DNA of 64,000 nucleotides from Porphyra umbilicalis (lineage: Eukaryota > Rhodophyta > Bangiophyceae > Bangiales > Bangiaceae). The notes under the pieces were generated by a model. That model saw only the letters and a program-made list of their open reading frames with translations, was not told where the DNA came from and ran no database searches. Below, in pieces: positions 23,125-34,600 of the stretch. The translations under genes and the position numbers were made by a program. How positions within the stretch are numbered: position 1 is the stretch's first letter; every line of letters starts with the position of its first letter. The stretch covers positions 208,971 through 272,970 of the forward strand of contig KV918838.1 of NCBI GenBank assembly GCA_002049455.2. The letters run 5' to 3'.

Positions 23125-26100
23125 ATGAATCCGCCCTGCGCGTCGGAGGCGCCGCCGCCGGCGCCGCCGGCGGTGTCCACAGGCACCGTGCTGCCCGAGG
23201 AGGCGTCTCCATCGGTGTTGAAGCTGCCACCGGGGTCTGCTGCGGAGCGCGCGGAGCCTGAGCCGATTTTTCTTTTCAAGAAGGATGCATCTGGGCAGTA
23301 CAAGGTATGCTTGTTTGCTCTTTGGTTGGCCGTGCGTGTCTCTGTCTTACTGTGGCAGCATCTTTGATGTCCCCCTCTTTCTTACTACATGTTATACGAT
23401 TCTGGCGTGCCGTTCCGTGTCTCGGAATGTTCCCAGAGCTGATATCCCATGTTCGTCCGATGGTGATGCTATGTCTATGTACTTCTTGTGGCGCTTTCCC
23501 CCTCTTTTTAGATCTCTCGGCGCAAAACTGTTGGCGAGGTTGTCATCCATGGCGAGGAGCCGACGCCATACCTCCGCACCACTGAAGCCGGGGTCGCGCA
23601 CGTGGTGACCATGTCACGGGCGAGCGCGACGATGCACTTCCGCGACAGCCCCTACACGTGGGGGGATCCTAAGGGGTCCTCTAACACCTCTTTGTGCCTG
23701 GCAGGCCGCTGGCGGCCCTACGAGATGCGATCTCACGGCTGCATTCCCCCTATGGTGTGCTCCCGCATGCGCTCGGAGGTCGCCAATGTGGAGCACACGG
23801 AGGTCGACTTCAACAACCCCACGTGGCTGGCGGCAATGCAGCTGTGTGAGGAGGACGAGACGCCCGAACGACAGGCGCATAAGACCACCCTGGTACGTGT
23901 CACTTGAGCATGGCCTTACATTTGTTGCTTGTGTGGTGCCTCTTTGACTACCTGGCAGTGACGCAGTGTGTATTGAGTCTGACATGTCCAGTTGCTTCCT
24001 GCCTCGCGCGTTCCTTTTTGGTGCATGATTTGGATGGACGGGCATCATGACAGTCCTATTTCAAGTCCTTGCAAAAAACCCTAGAAGGGGGGTGTTCGTT
24101 TGAGGACGAAGAAGGATGCCAGTGCGGCGGCAATCCCGTGGTCAAGCCTTCGAGCACAACGCGCGGGGCATTCGTCGGCTGCTCCGATTGGAAGAAGGGC
24201 GATCCCCCAACCCATTCGGGAGGCCATATGGCTCGTTGGGTGCCGGCTGGGGTGGATTTGGACCGTTTGAGCAAGTGGTTGGACAGCGGCGTTGATGAGC
24301 TGCAGCCTGCCGGCAACTGCGTCTTCATCGCTCCCAAGTGCACGCGCGAGCTGGAGTGCAAGCGGCACGGCGGCGAGTTCCCCGACCTGGTGCGGTCAGG
24401 TAGCGGTGCTTGCCCAGTAAGAGTCCACTTTTACACTCCACGGGGACCCCGGGACTCGGGCGGGGGGCCTATCCAAACCGTCATCGTCATGCGCGGGAAG
24501 CACAACCACGTGTACCCTGTGTGGAAACCGAACAGCGCGGTGGTGCACAGAGTAGTGGCTGAGAATCCGTCGCTGTCCATTCGAGCGCTGCAGGTACGCT
24601 GACTTTTCATCGTTGCTTGGACTGACTTTCGTTGTGTTGGGTGAACTACAGTGCTCTTTGATTTCTGTCTGCTGTGCCACGGTGAACTGACGCCTTTTCG
24701 ACCCGCTGTGGTGTCTTGATTGCTTGACGCAGAATGCAATCAGCGACGCAAGCGGTGGGGGCCAGGTCAGCAGCTCTTTTACGCGTAAGCTGCGCCAGAA
24801 AGCCCGGGCGACGGCGCACCCCTTTGGACAGGACATCCTGGGGATCACCGACCTCTACCGCCGGGCTGGATCGCGGCACGACTACATCCGGGCCATACTA
24901 CAGAAGCCCGACTACACCGCAGTGATACTGCAGACGGACGAACAGGCGGCCTGGTCGGGCAAGCTGCGGTACATCCAGGCCGACTCTACTTTTGGCGTCG
25001 TCGCCCCCGGCTCTGCAAAGGAGGGTGTACCAGCGGAGGTCATTCGCAACGCTGGCAAACGAGCCTTTGACTGGGATCTCCTTATTATCGCGTACGTTCT
25101 GGGCGTACTTTTTGTATGACATGTTAGACAGGGGGGGCGTGAAGCGCACGGCACAAGCGGTCCGCACATGTAGTTCGACCAACAATAAGGTCAAAGTGGG
25201 TCGTCTCGACTGCATGTATTGACTGACGACAGCACCGTACTTTTCGTTTTTTCTGACTACAATATCCTGTCGTCTGCCTTTTTTTATTGCTCATTTTTTG
25301 TGATTGGCGCAGCGCGTTTGTTCACTCTCTGAATCAGACTGTGGTGTTGTTTCGAGCCATGGTGATAGGCAAGGTGGCTGAAATGTACGAGGAGCTGTTT
25401 GAGTACTTCTTCCGTACGGCCGCTGCCAACGGGCTCCTTGCGCCGCGGGTGGCAGGTAGCGCCGGTGCCGACAGCAGGGCGCGTGCCGGACGGGTACCGT
25501 TTGTGTCTGCAACCATGGACTTTGAAACGGCACAGCACCTGGGCTTTTTTGGGGGGCTGGCGCGCGTTTTCGGCGGGCAGCCGAGCGACTACCATGGGCG
25601 CGCCATCGGGTGCGGCGTGCACTTTAAGCGGTTCCTCCTCAAGCCCTGTGGTAACGACCTGCGGGATCCATTTTACACTCGCATGGTGTACCTGCGGGAG
25701 TCGGACGAGGAGCGCGGGCTGCCCGACGTGCGGCGGGAGCTGTCGACGATGGCAGCCGACTACCAGAATCAGGGGGAAAACAAGAAGGCCAACATCATCA
25801 AGTGGCTGCTCAAAAACGAGGCCGCCCTGATGGCCGCCTTCCCTCGCAGCACCGGTATGCTGGACAAATTCGAGCTCTTGGCCAGCCACCACGACACGAA
25901 CTCGTGCGAGTCTCTAAACCGCCAGACGAAGCAAGTCGTCGCGAAGAAGAGCGCGTCTACGCTATTGGAAGTCGTGTCGGCGCTGTCGGACTTTGACCAC
26001 CGGACGATGGCGGGCCTGACGACCGCGGGGCTGCCGACGCCGGTCGGGGCCTCCCAAACCGCGCGGATGAACCGGTCCGCAACGCGGAAGCGACGGACCA

Positions 26101-26630
26101 ACGCTGTGCCAGTCGCCGGGCAGCCGCCAAAGACGGCACGCCCGCGGCGCGAGCGCGGCAAATCGGCGGACGCGGCTACTGCCGCACGTGCGGCGTCGGA
26201 GGGACAGGGGCAGTCGAAGACCGCGGCAGAGGGAGGGGTACCGTCAGTGGAGACAGGCGGGGGGCCCTTGGCGGCGACTGGAGGTGGGGGGACTCCGGCA
26301 GCGGCGGCAGGCGAGGGGGCCTCGGTGGTGGTCGGAGGCGGGTGGATCTCGGCGGCGGTGGCAGGCGGGGGGGCATCGGCGGCGGCGGCCGGCGGGGGCG
26401 CCTCGGCGGCGGCGGCAGGCGGGGGGGCGTCGGCGGCGGCGGCAGGCGGGGGGGCACCGGCGGCGGCCGGCAGTGTTGCGGTATCGACTGCCTCCGCCAT
26501 GCCCACTGTCACGGCGGCGACAACCCCCGCTGCCGTGCCGAGTACCCTGTCACTGGAGCTGTTCGCGGAATTTCAGCTTTTCTTGGCGGCGCGGGCGCAG
26601 GCGGCTGCCGCTCGCGATGGAACCCTGTAG
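23125..26630 (+). CDS. MULE transposase, copy 2 (five exons, about 921 aa, complete)
   Basis: Exons 23125-23304, 23512-23892, 24066-24593, 24733-25091 and 25313-26630 join in frame from an ATG to a TAG. The same Cys/His N-terminal finger, catalytic Asp residues and conserved SCESLNRQTKQ block as copy 1 are present. Here the Gly/Ala-rich tail (repeats of GGGASAAAA) stays in frame and ends FAEFQLFLAARAQAAAARDG, so this copy is the better candidate for an active enzyme. Introns are 140-222 bp with GTAT/GTAC donors. Compared with copy 1 it has about two coding differences near 25943-25993 (an AAG for GAG and a TTT for TGT codon). Confidence 0.85.
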
Positions 26631-28716
26631 GGCGGGGCTGTGGGGGGGCTCCCGCCTGGCGCGACCTGAGGGTGTGTGTGGGCGTGAGATGAATGAAACA
26701 TCCACGGCAATGTATTGATGACAAAGCACCCAATGACAAAGGCTGCTCGCGAGACACCCTGTATCCAATGACCTTGTGACTCGCACAAAAAGAAAAAGAA
26801 AAGGAACGAACTCGCAGAGTAAAGAAAAGGACCGAACAAGCTGCGGGGTGCAGCGCAACGACACGGCTGGTCGAGGAAAAAGTCGAAGGTGGACATGCTG
26901 CCACCGGGGGGCTCAGACAACCGGTCCGCCGGGAACCCAACGGGTCTGTGGAGATGCATTCGGAGCAAGGTCACGAGAGAGCAGTCACCGGGGGGGGGGG
27001 ATCACAGCTGAAGGGATGTAGTGCACTGAGGGGAAGCTCACTCAGAGCGACACAGAGCAGGTGAATGAATCAGCGGTCTGCTCCGTAACTCCCACGCCCC
27101 ACATGGCCCATCGCAGGGCGCCAGAGGGGGTGGCGCCGTGGCGCTGCACCGGCGTACGCGGCCGCACACTTCTGTCAAGAGGCCTCCCCCACGCCCCTCC
27201 CCCCCCCTTCCCCCGCGGGCACGTACGTCGGCAACACGCAGAACGACCTAACGGTGTCGTACTCTATGATGCGCGGAGACAACTCCCGTCCCTCCACTGT
27301 CACCGAATCTCCCCACATCTCCCGCTACCACTTGTTGACCGACCAAAGAAAGACGACCTCCCCCTCCAACTTCAATACCGCCACCCCTCCCACCCTCAAC
27401 AACGCCTTCCTCTTCCAGCTTGAGCCTCGCCCCCACCCACCAGCTTGAGCACGGCCCCCCCCGCCAGCTTGAGCACCGGCACCCCCCCCAACATGACCAC
27501 CGCCCCCCCCCTCTCGCTGGAGCCCCGCCCCCTGTACAGGCTTGCGTACCGCCCCCCCCCTCAGACTGAGCACCGCCCCCCCCCCCCCCGCTGAAACCCC
27601 ACCCTCCCCACCAGCATGCGCATCGCCCCACCCGCCGGATTTCGCACCGCTCCCCCCCTCAGCTCGACAGAGGGTAGGTGGCGGCGGGGGGGTGGCGGCG
27701 AAGAGATGTGACGGGAGGAGCGGGTGGCGGCGGAACGAGATGGTAGCAGCGGCAGGTAGCGGCAGCGGCAGGTGGCTTCGGGGGCGGGTGGCGGCGTAGG
27801 GAGGTGGTCGCGGCCGCCAGTGGCGGCGAAGGGAGGTCGTGGCCGCTGCAGGTGCCAGCGGGGGTGGATGGAGGCGGGGGCGCTTGGCGGCGGACGGAGG
27901 TGGTGGCGACGGTAGGGGGCGGCGGCAGGTGGCGGCGGGAGCTGGTGTTGGCGTGCCCTGTTGGCGGCGTAGGGAGGTGGTAGCAGCGGTAGGTGGCGGA
28001 GGGGGCGGGCGGCGCCGGGTGCGGATGGCGGCAGCGGCACGTGTCGGCCGATAGGCAGGTGGCGGGGGATAGTGGTGGTGCATGGAGATAAAGGTGTCGG
28101 CGGGTGGTGGCGGAGGGGGTTGGTGGGGGCGGGGGCGGGTGGTGGCGGGGGCCGGCGGCGGCGTAGGGAGGTGGTGGCGGCGGGGGCGGGTGGTGGCGGC
28201 GGCGGGGGCGGGTGGTGGCGGCGGCCGGTGGTGGCGTAGGGAGGTGGTGGCGGCGGCAGGTGGCGTCGGGAACGAAGACTCAGCAGACAGGACGATGGGG
28301 GCGGGGGGTGGGCGCCGCTGTGGAGCGGGCGCCCCGCGGGTGTCCGTACGCGATCATGGTGCGGGTGTCCCCCCCGCCTGCGCCACCGTGCGCAACGTCA
28401 CCGATGCGGGAGTGGGCGTGCCCCCCTCTCACTAATGTGCCCCCGCGGCCGCCCCAGTGCACGCGGTCGTCGATGCTGGCGGCAGGGCGGGTGCCCCGCG
28501 AGTGTGTCCACCCGCGGCCGCCCCGTTCCACCCCGTTTTCAATGCGGGGGAGTGGTGCAGGGGCGGGGGGGCGCGCACGCCGTTGGCAGCGGCAGGGCGG
28601 GTTCCCCGCAGGTGTGCCCCCCCGCGGGCGCCCCGGTCCGTGCCGTCGCCGGTGTGGTGGGGGCGCGCGCGCGCGCGCACCCGGCCGCGGTCGGCCAGTC
28701 GAGCGCTGTTGCGCAG
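26631..28716. other. non-coding 3' part of MULE copy 2
   Basis: Repeat of 20436-22520. The C-rich segment runs to about 27660 and is followed by a G-rich segment with GGTGGCGG runs. Includes an alternating GCGCGCGC stretch near 28665-28678 that could adopt Z-DNA. Confidence 0.6.
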
Positions 28717-28865
28717 TCGATCAGCAACCGAACCCCACCTTAACCCATCATACATGAACCGAGAATTCCGTCCCTCATTGAATTGAAGTATCCCCCATTT
28801 CTCGTCTAGGCACCTGAACCCCACCCTAGCGAGTGGACATGAACCCCACCCTGGTCCCGAGCCCG

Positions 28866-28900
28866 CACGGTTTGCAACTGCGAACGGGCCTGAGGCTGTG
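28866..28900 (+). repeat. copy of the dispersed CACGGTTTGCAACTGCGAAC motif carrying the MULE target duplication
   Basis: CACGGTTTGCAACTGCGAAC followed by GGGCCTGAG. The same 29-mer (one variable base) is present twice direct and once inverted at the palindrome centre (15545-15640) and inverted near 11669. It marks the original right end of the palindromic element, now separated from it by the two MULEs. Confidence 0.75.
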
Positions 28901-30892
28901 TCTTGACGGCGCGAGCACGTGCACGTGATTGGGTCCGAATATGGATATAAGTCCGTCGAGCACGCGTGATTCGACAACCGCTGTCTTGACGGGCCACCAA
29001 AACTGTCGTGATTAGATTGTTTGAAACGCGGCATCTGGAGTGGGCAGATCGCATCTCACAGCGATCGCAAGGAAGTTTCGGACACAGCGCGCCTGCTACG
29101 TTGCCGCAACCACGCAAGCGGGCCCCGCCGATGAGGATTCGCCTCATCGCAGTCACGTGGCCGCACGACATGATCCGAAGAGAGCTCTCGTCCAATCATT
29201 AGTGTCAGATGCAGGGCCGCCCAGCAGGCTATTTTCTTTCCGAGCACGTTCACGTGTGCGAGATTTTTCAAAAATCTCGCACGCGTCGTTAAGACAGACC
29301 CTCAGCAAAGCACTATAGTAGAGGGCGCATGTTCTATTCGAAGGCAAAATACGGCACGCCCTCCCTATTCTGGACAAGGACTATCCTGAACGTCCGCTCA
29401 TTGGCTGGATGTCGAAATGACATAAGTCGAACACGTGTCCCACGACGACCGAACACGTTGATGGACGACCGCGAACCGATCGAGGGCCACTCCGACGAGG
29501 CCCGACACAGATCGCCGATTCCATCCTGTCTGAGGGGGGGGCCGGTGCAACTGCATCCACGACGTCTCTGGGAGCCCTACAAAACCGACTGGGTAGCCTA
29601 AACCGCTGTAGAAGAGACACTGTGCTTCTCAAGACCAGAGGGGGCGACCCTCAGCTGGTCTCGTGCAAAGTTGCAGGTAGATTGCACGATGTACGCGAGA
29701 GCTGTAGACGGGCCAACATGGAAGAAAAAACCGCCTCCACGGCAATTTCCAGCCATGAAGTTCCCAGCCTTGTGCCAGCCCTCACCACCCGTGCAACACG
29801 TTTGGGTGCACACAATCCCGTCTGTGATTCTGGCATGTGTGATTGGCAGACAGGTCGTCCTGGCCCTGCACGGTGGCAGCCTGTGGAGCTGCCATGTATC
29901 ACTCAATCGACGTTTACGCCGACGATCTCCCACTTTTGGCCATACTTGTGCTTCGTGTCTGCTTTTGAGTCAGTCGATCGCTGCCTTTCGTCGGCCTGTC
30001 GACCGCCATCTGCAGCGGATCTTGTGGATCACGCCTCGCTGGAGGCTCCGAGATTCTTCTGACGGTTTACTCCAAGGGATGGGCCACGAACCGCCCACCA
30101 ACAAAGAGGACTATCGATGATAAAGTAGCCCTGTCAGGAGTAACTCTATTGCGCATATCGCACATTTTATGAGCCTACAATAGGCGGCCTGTGCGGGGGC
30201 GCCACGTCGCAAGCCCAATTGAGATTTTAAGCATAGTCCTTTGACATTGCTAGGTTTGCTCTCAGCGATGCGCGGGCGCGTGCCCATCCGATGCGCGCCC
30301 CCAGATACGGTTGCCGGGACTTACCCCAGACACCCGCCCTCAGATTCTCTGTCGAGCAAAATCCCCTGAGATTTCCGTTTCCATCCATCGATGGGTTGTG
30401 TTCCATCTATGCAACTTCCCTCGACGTTCCCATCGATGTCCATCGAAACCCCGGGCGGACCCCCAGATCTTCCGAGGTCCCGTTCCCATCGAATACGGGC
30501 CCTCGATGGAAAAAACTCCCCCAGTCGACGAAGCTCCCAAGGTGTCACCCTCACTCTTACAATCTGATTGGTCCAGCGCCCACCGTCTCGCGATTGTTAA
30601 CCTTGCCTTCCAATCAGTCACATGTCCGGGAAGGCACGGGTCATCTTTCTATGTAAAATGGGCAGCGAGCAGTGCGGCGAACAACGCAGTGTCAGCGAGG
30701 TACCCTCTGGGTCCGCAGCGTAGGCGCAGCGCCGAGCCGGGCGGGCCTCGCCCAGTAAGGTGACGGCGGTGGGGAGCGTAGCGTGGCGGCGGGGCGTGCG
30801 TACCCCTTCAGGATCGTGTCCAACACGATCCTGAATGCTGTGGTTCCCACCTCACCATCTTGGGTGGCACCTTGGAAGGACTCACCTAACCT
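28901..30892. other. no supported gene; two perfect hairpins
   Basis: Short frames only. 29256-29282 is GTGCGAGATTTTT and its exact complement around one central C. 30807-30835 is TTCAGGATCGTGT and its complement around CCA. 30245-30262 is the reverse complement of an 18-mer at 6133-6150. The remainder shows nothing I can name. Confidence 0.5.
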
Positions 30893-31432
30893 TTGGGGTA
30901 CGTACCAAGGTTCCAGTGTCGCGCCCTTCCCAGCGGCGTTGAGTTGGTCCCTCAGCGCTTAGGCACCTTGGCCACCGCGCTCTGCACTCCCACCCGCCGC
31001 ACACAGCTGGTGGCAGTGGCCGAGGTACCGCTGTATGGATACAGTACCCGCACTTCTGCTGCGCGTGTGTGGCGCTCGCCGGGTGCCTCCTCGCGCCCTT
31101 GGGTGCGGCTTCGGGGCGCGTCGTGCGCCTCTGGCGTCCTGCTTGTGCACGCGCCCGTGCCCCACCGTCGTTGGCGTGTCGGCAGAGGGCCGCTGGGCGC
31201 TTTCAGGTGTAGCATTTACACGCCTGGGGCGGCTGCGGTAGCGCCTCGGCCGGGCGTGGTGGTCGTGGCGGCATCAACAGCCCGGGCGCTCCTGTTCCCT
31301 GCGCTGCTTGCGTCCACCCGGCGTGTCGTGCCGGGACGCAGCGGCGACGGCAGCGTGCTTGTGGGCGGCCCCTTTTGGCGGCGTCTGTGCGAGGAGTTCA
31401 GGGTGGAGGGGTGCATCCTGTGCGGCGAGTAG
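30893..31432 (+). CDS. conserved unknown ORF upstream of the NLR (possible propeller remnant)
   Basis: An open frame of about 180 codons without an in-frame ATG, ending at TAG 31430. A clearly homologous frame lies on the minus strand at 55906-56394, also directly upstream of the second NLR copy. Conserved blocks include CASGVLLVHAPVP, PGVVVVAASTARALLFP and GDGSVLVGGPF. Conservation over a duplication suggests real coding content, perhaps the end of a neighbouring gene or an exon of the NLR. The frame is the same as the NLR frame, separated only by TAG 31430 and TAG 31457. Hydrophobic strands followed by short turns recall a beta-propeller, but I cannot assign a family. Confidence 0.4.
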   Translation: MGYVPRFQCRALPSGVELVPQRLGTLATALCTPTRRTQLVAVAEVPLYGYSTRTSAARVWRSPGASSRPWVRLRGASCASGVLLVHAPVPHRRWRVGRGPLGAFRCSIYTPGAAAVAPRPGVVVVAASTARALLFPALLASTRRVVPGRSGDGSVLVGGPFWRRLCEEFRVEGCILCGE

Positions 31433-31618
31433 TGTGGATCTGGTGGCTGCCAGCGGTAGTGCAGCTCTGTTTTCGCGGAGGCGGCCCCACGCGGCGCTCG
31501 TCGTCTTTGTTCTCTGCTGTCGACCCGTTGCTGTCACTGCCTGTGGTCCTCTCCTCTGGGCGTGAATTTGGTACGGGACGCACCTCGACCTGCCGCGCTT
31601 CTTTCATTTTCCGTCACG

Positions 31619-34600
31619 ATGGTTCGGCGGTCCAAGACACCGACCAGCACGGTCAGCTCGTCTGCGGGTTCGTCGCCGAGTCGGCGGGAGTACCACCTCC
31701 CGGACGACGATGCCAACGAAGCGTGGCTGGCCCTGCTGCTCCCGTTTGCGGGGCGCCTGCGGCTGCCTCACAAGCCCAGCCGCAAGAAGGCGGTGCGCCA
31801 GTTTTTCCTGGGACCGGTGGTCGAAACACAGCCCGCCGTTGACGTTTGGCTGCAGTGCGGCCTGCACTTTCGCACAGTGTCAGACGGCGACAAGGTGCCC
31901 GTGCCCGGGAGCCAGCTCCCGACATCGGGTGGCGAGCGGCAGGGCTGGCGGTTTTTGCCGCTGCGCCGTGACGCGCCCGACGGGACCCGCTTCTTTGACG
32001 TCCGGGTGGGGCCCGCCGGGGATGGCGGGCCGGGGTCGGCGACGGCGGTCCGAAGGGGGATGCCTGTGGAGTCGAACTGGGTGGAAGTCTACTCGCTTCT
32101 GTCGCCACCGGCCTTTGACGCGGTCACCTTCATAGCGAAGAACGAAGACGACGCTGCCGTGTGGGCGACTCAGCTGGCCATGCGGGCCGCGCCCCTGTCA
32201 AGGGTCTGGCAGCGGGCAATGAAGGGGCCTGCGGTGGGGGTGGACAGTGCCGCGGGGTCCTCAACGCGCCCGTGGGTGGGCAGGGCGCGGGCGCTGTCCG
32301 ACGCGGTCAACAAGTTGATGGACACGGGTGCCCCCGTCGCGGTGACGGGAGTCGTCACGGCTGTCATGTGTGACGAGATCTTCAATGCGGTCACGTCGGC
32401 GGGCTCGTGCGTGGCATTTGCGGTCGGGGCCCTGGCCATGGTCGTGCGCGTGTGTGCGGCGGCGGCGGCTATGGGTGACTTTGTCGATGACCTCCGGGGC
32501 AAGGTGCGGGACCTTTCGACCGTGTTGCGCTCGCACTTGCTCCCTGCCGTTGCCAGCCTCGAGGAGGCGGGGTCGTCCAACGCGGCGACGCTGCGAGTCG
32601 ATGTGGCTGTGACGGCTGCCGACCTGGATGCCCTGGTGGGGAGGCTGCTCCACCTCTCCCTCTCAAAGGGCGCCAGCCTGCGGGAGGCGGCCATTGCGGG
32701 TGGCAGGATCGAGGCATTGTCGCCGGCGAAGGAGGTGGAGGCGTGTAGGTCAAAGGTGGCAGCACTCGTGGACATCACCACATTGGACGCGTGCCACCAG
32801 CTCACGAACCAGACCATCGACACGGCGCGTGTGGAACTTGCTAAGGTCATTGAGAGCGCGCAGGCGCAGGTGGCCGTGCCGACGGTGTCGCACTACATCG
32901 TCGCCGAGTGGAGTGACGCCCACGCTGCTCAGCCGTGGTGTCGGCTGCTGGCGCTGGTCCCGCGCCCGTCATTGTCATCGACCACGCGGAGCGGCGCTTG
33001 TGTGGTCAGCGTCTACGGAATGGGGGGCGTCGGCAAATCGACGGTGTGCGAACTGGTGGCTCAGAAGGTGGCCGCTGACCAAACAGACAGCGGTCGCTAC
33101 TACGATTCTGTCTACTGGGTGCAGCTCGGCCAAGTGTCGGATGAGTCGAACGTGATCGCGAAGATGGTGGCACTTGCGACGTCGCTGAGCAAAACGGAGG
33201 TGTCGGCGCCCACCATCCGCGTCGCTGTCAATCTTCTGCGGGACGCGCTGGCGGGAAAGGCCGTGCTCATCGTCATCGACGATTGCTGGAGTGATGTGCT
33301 TGCAGAGCACTTTTTGAGTGTCGTGCGGGACTCACGCTGCGGCCGCTGCTGCCTTGTCTTCTCCACAAGGGCGGAACGCATCGCCGTTGGAGTCGCTGGG
33401 GACGACCGCGTCGTGCACGTTGAGCCGATGGAGCCAAAGGCGGGCGAGGACATGCTGCTTGCCTACGCGCTGGACAGAAGATTGTCCGAGTTGCCGTTGT
33501 GCGACGAGGGCAAGAACGAGGCGCTAAGCGAGCTGCTCAAGGCCGCGGCGGGGCTGCCACTGGCGTTGGCTTTGCTTGGGTCGTTGGTGGGCGCCAAGGG
33601 GTGGACATCGGCGGCCAAGCAGCTGGGCGATGCGGTGAACCGCGGGTCCGTCTCTCGTGACAGCCGGTACCCGACGTTGTGGGCGTGCTTTGACGCCAGC
33701 TATGAGCTGCTCAGCATCGATCTAGCGCGCCGCTTCCGAGCACTTTGTGTCATCGAGAAGCAAGAGGCGCTGCCGCACTCGGCGCTGATGGCGTTGTGGC
33801 GGATAGACGAGGCAGCGGCCAGAACGTGTGCGCACGATTTGGCCAGTGCTCAGTTGGTCAAGGTGATGTCCGGGTCGGGAGGCACGGGCAAGCTCGACTT
33901 GCGCCTCCACGACCTGGTGGTCGACTGGGTCCGCGACAAGGTGTCGTCCGGGTCTGAGGAGCGGGAGGGGTTCCACGCGGCTCTAGTCAACAATTCCGCA
34001 TTGGCGGCGGGGCTCAAAGTGGTGAAGCCAGAGCCCTGCCGGCGATGGTGGGCCCTACCTGCTGGCGACTACATTGTGCAGACCCTGTGCCGCCACCTGC
34101 GCGCGGCGGGCGCGTCGCTGTGGGAGGAGCTGGTCGCCCTGCTGTGTGACATGCGGTGGATCGAGGCGCGCGTGGGCCACAGCGGGGGCACGGCGGTTGC
34201 CTACCGCTCCGATTGCCGGGTGTCGGGGGTGGCACTGATGGAGCGCGTTGCCACGGTGTTGGAGGGCTCTCTCAGTTCGGCAGCGACTTTGGGGATCCCC
34301 GCGATGCAGCTGACGGCGTTTGAGGTGAACGAGCGACTCCGACACGCCTCGCCTGTTGGTGGCACCGAGCGTGACGTTGTGGCACGGCTGCGGCACTCGG
34401 CCACGCAGTGCCTGCGTCCCCCGACGATCGAATTGTCGGACTCCTGCCCGCTCCCACTTCCTCAAGAGGTGAGCATTTTGTTCGGCCATCAACGCCGAGT
34501 GACCTGCAGCTGTGTTGTCCAGGACTTGGTGGGAAGGGCACTGGTGGTGTCTGGGTCGGAGGACAAGACGCTGCGCGTATGGGACGCGGGCCGCGGGGAG

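Larger units (their letters stand above)
22682..28865 (+). mobile_element. Mutator-like element (MULE), copy 2, about 6.18 kb, intact-looking
   Basis: Nearly identical to copy 1, offset 6193-6196 bp, with only scattered single-base differences (for example near 23387, 23786, 24475, 25457, 25943) and G-run length changes. It has the same GGTGGGGTT-containing inverted ends. The perfect CACGGTTTG duplications at both sides (22673-22681 and 28866-28874) show it as a complete insertion. Confidence 0.9.
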
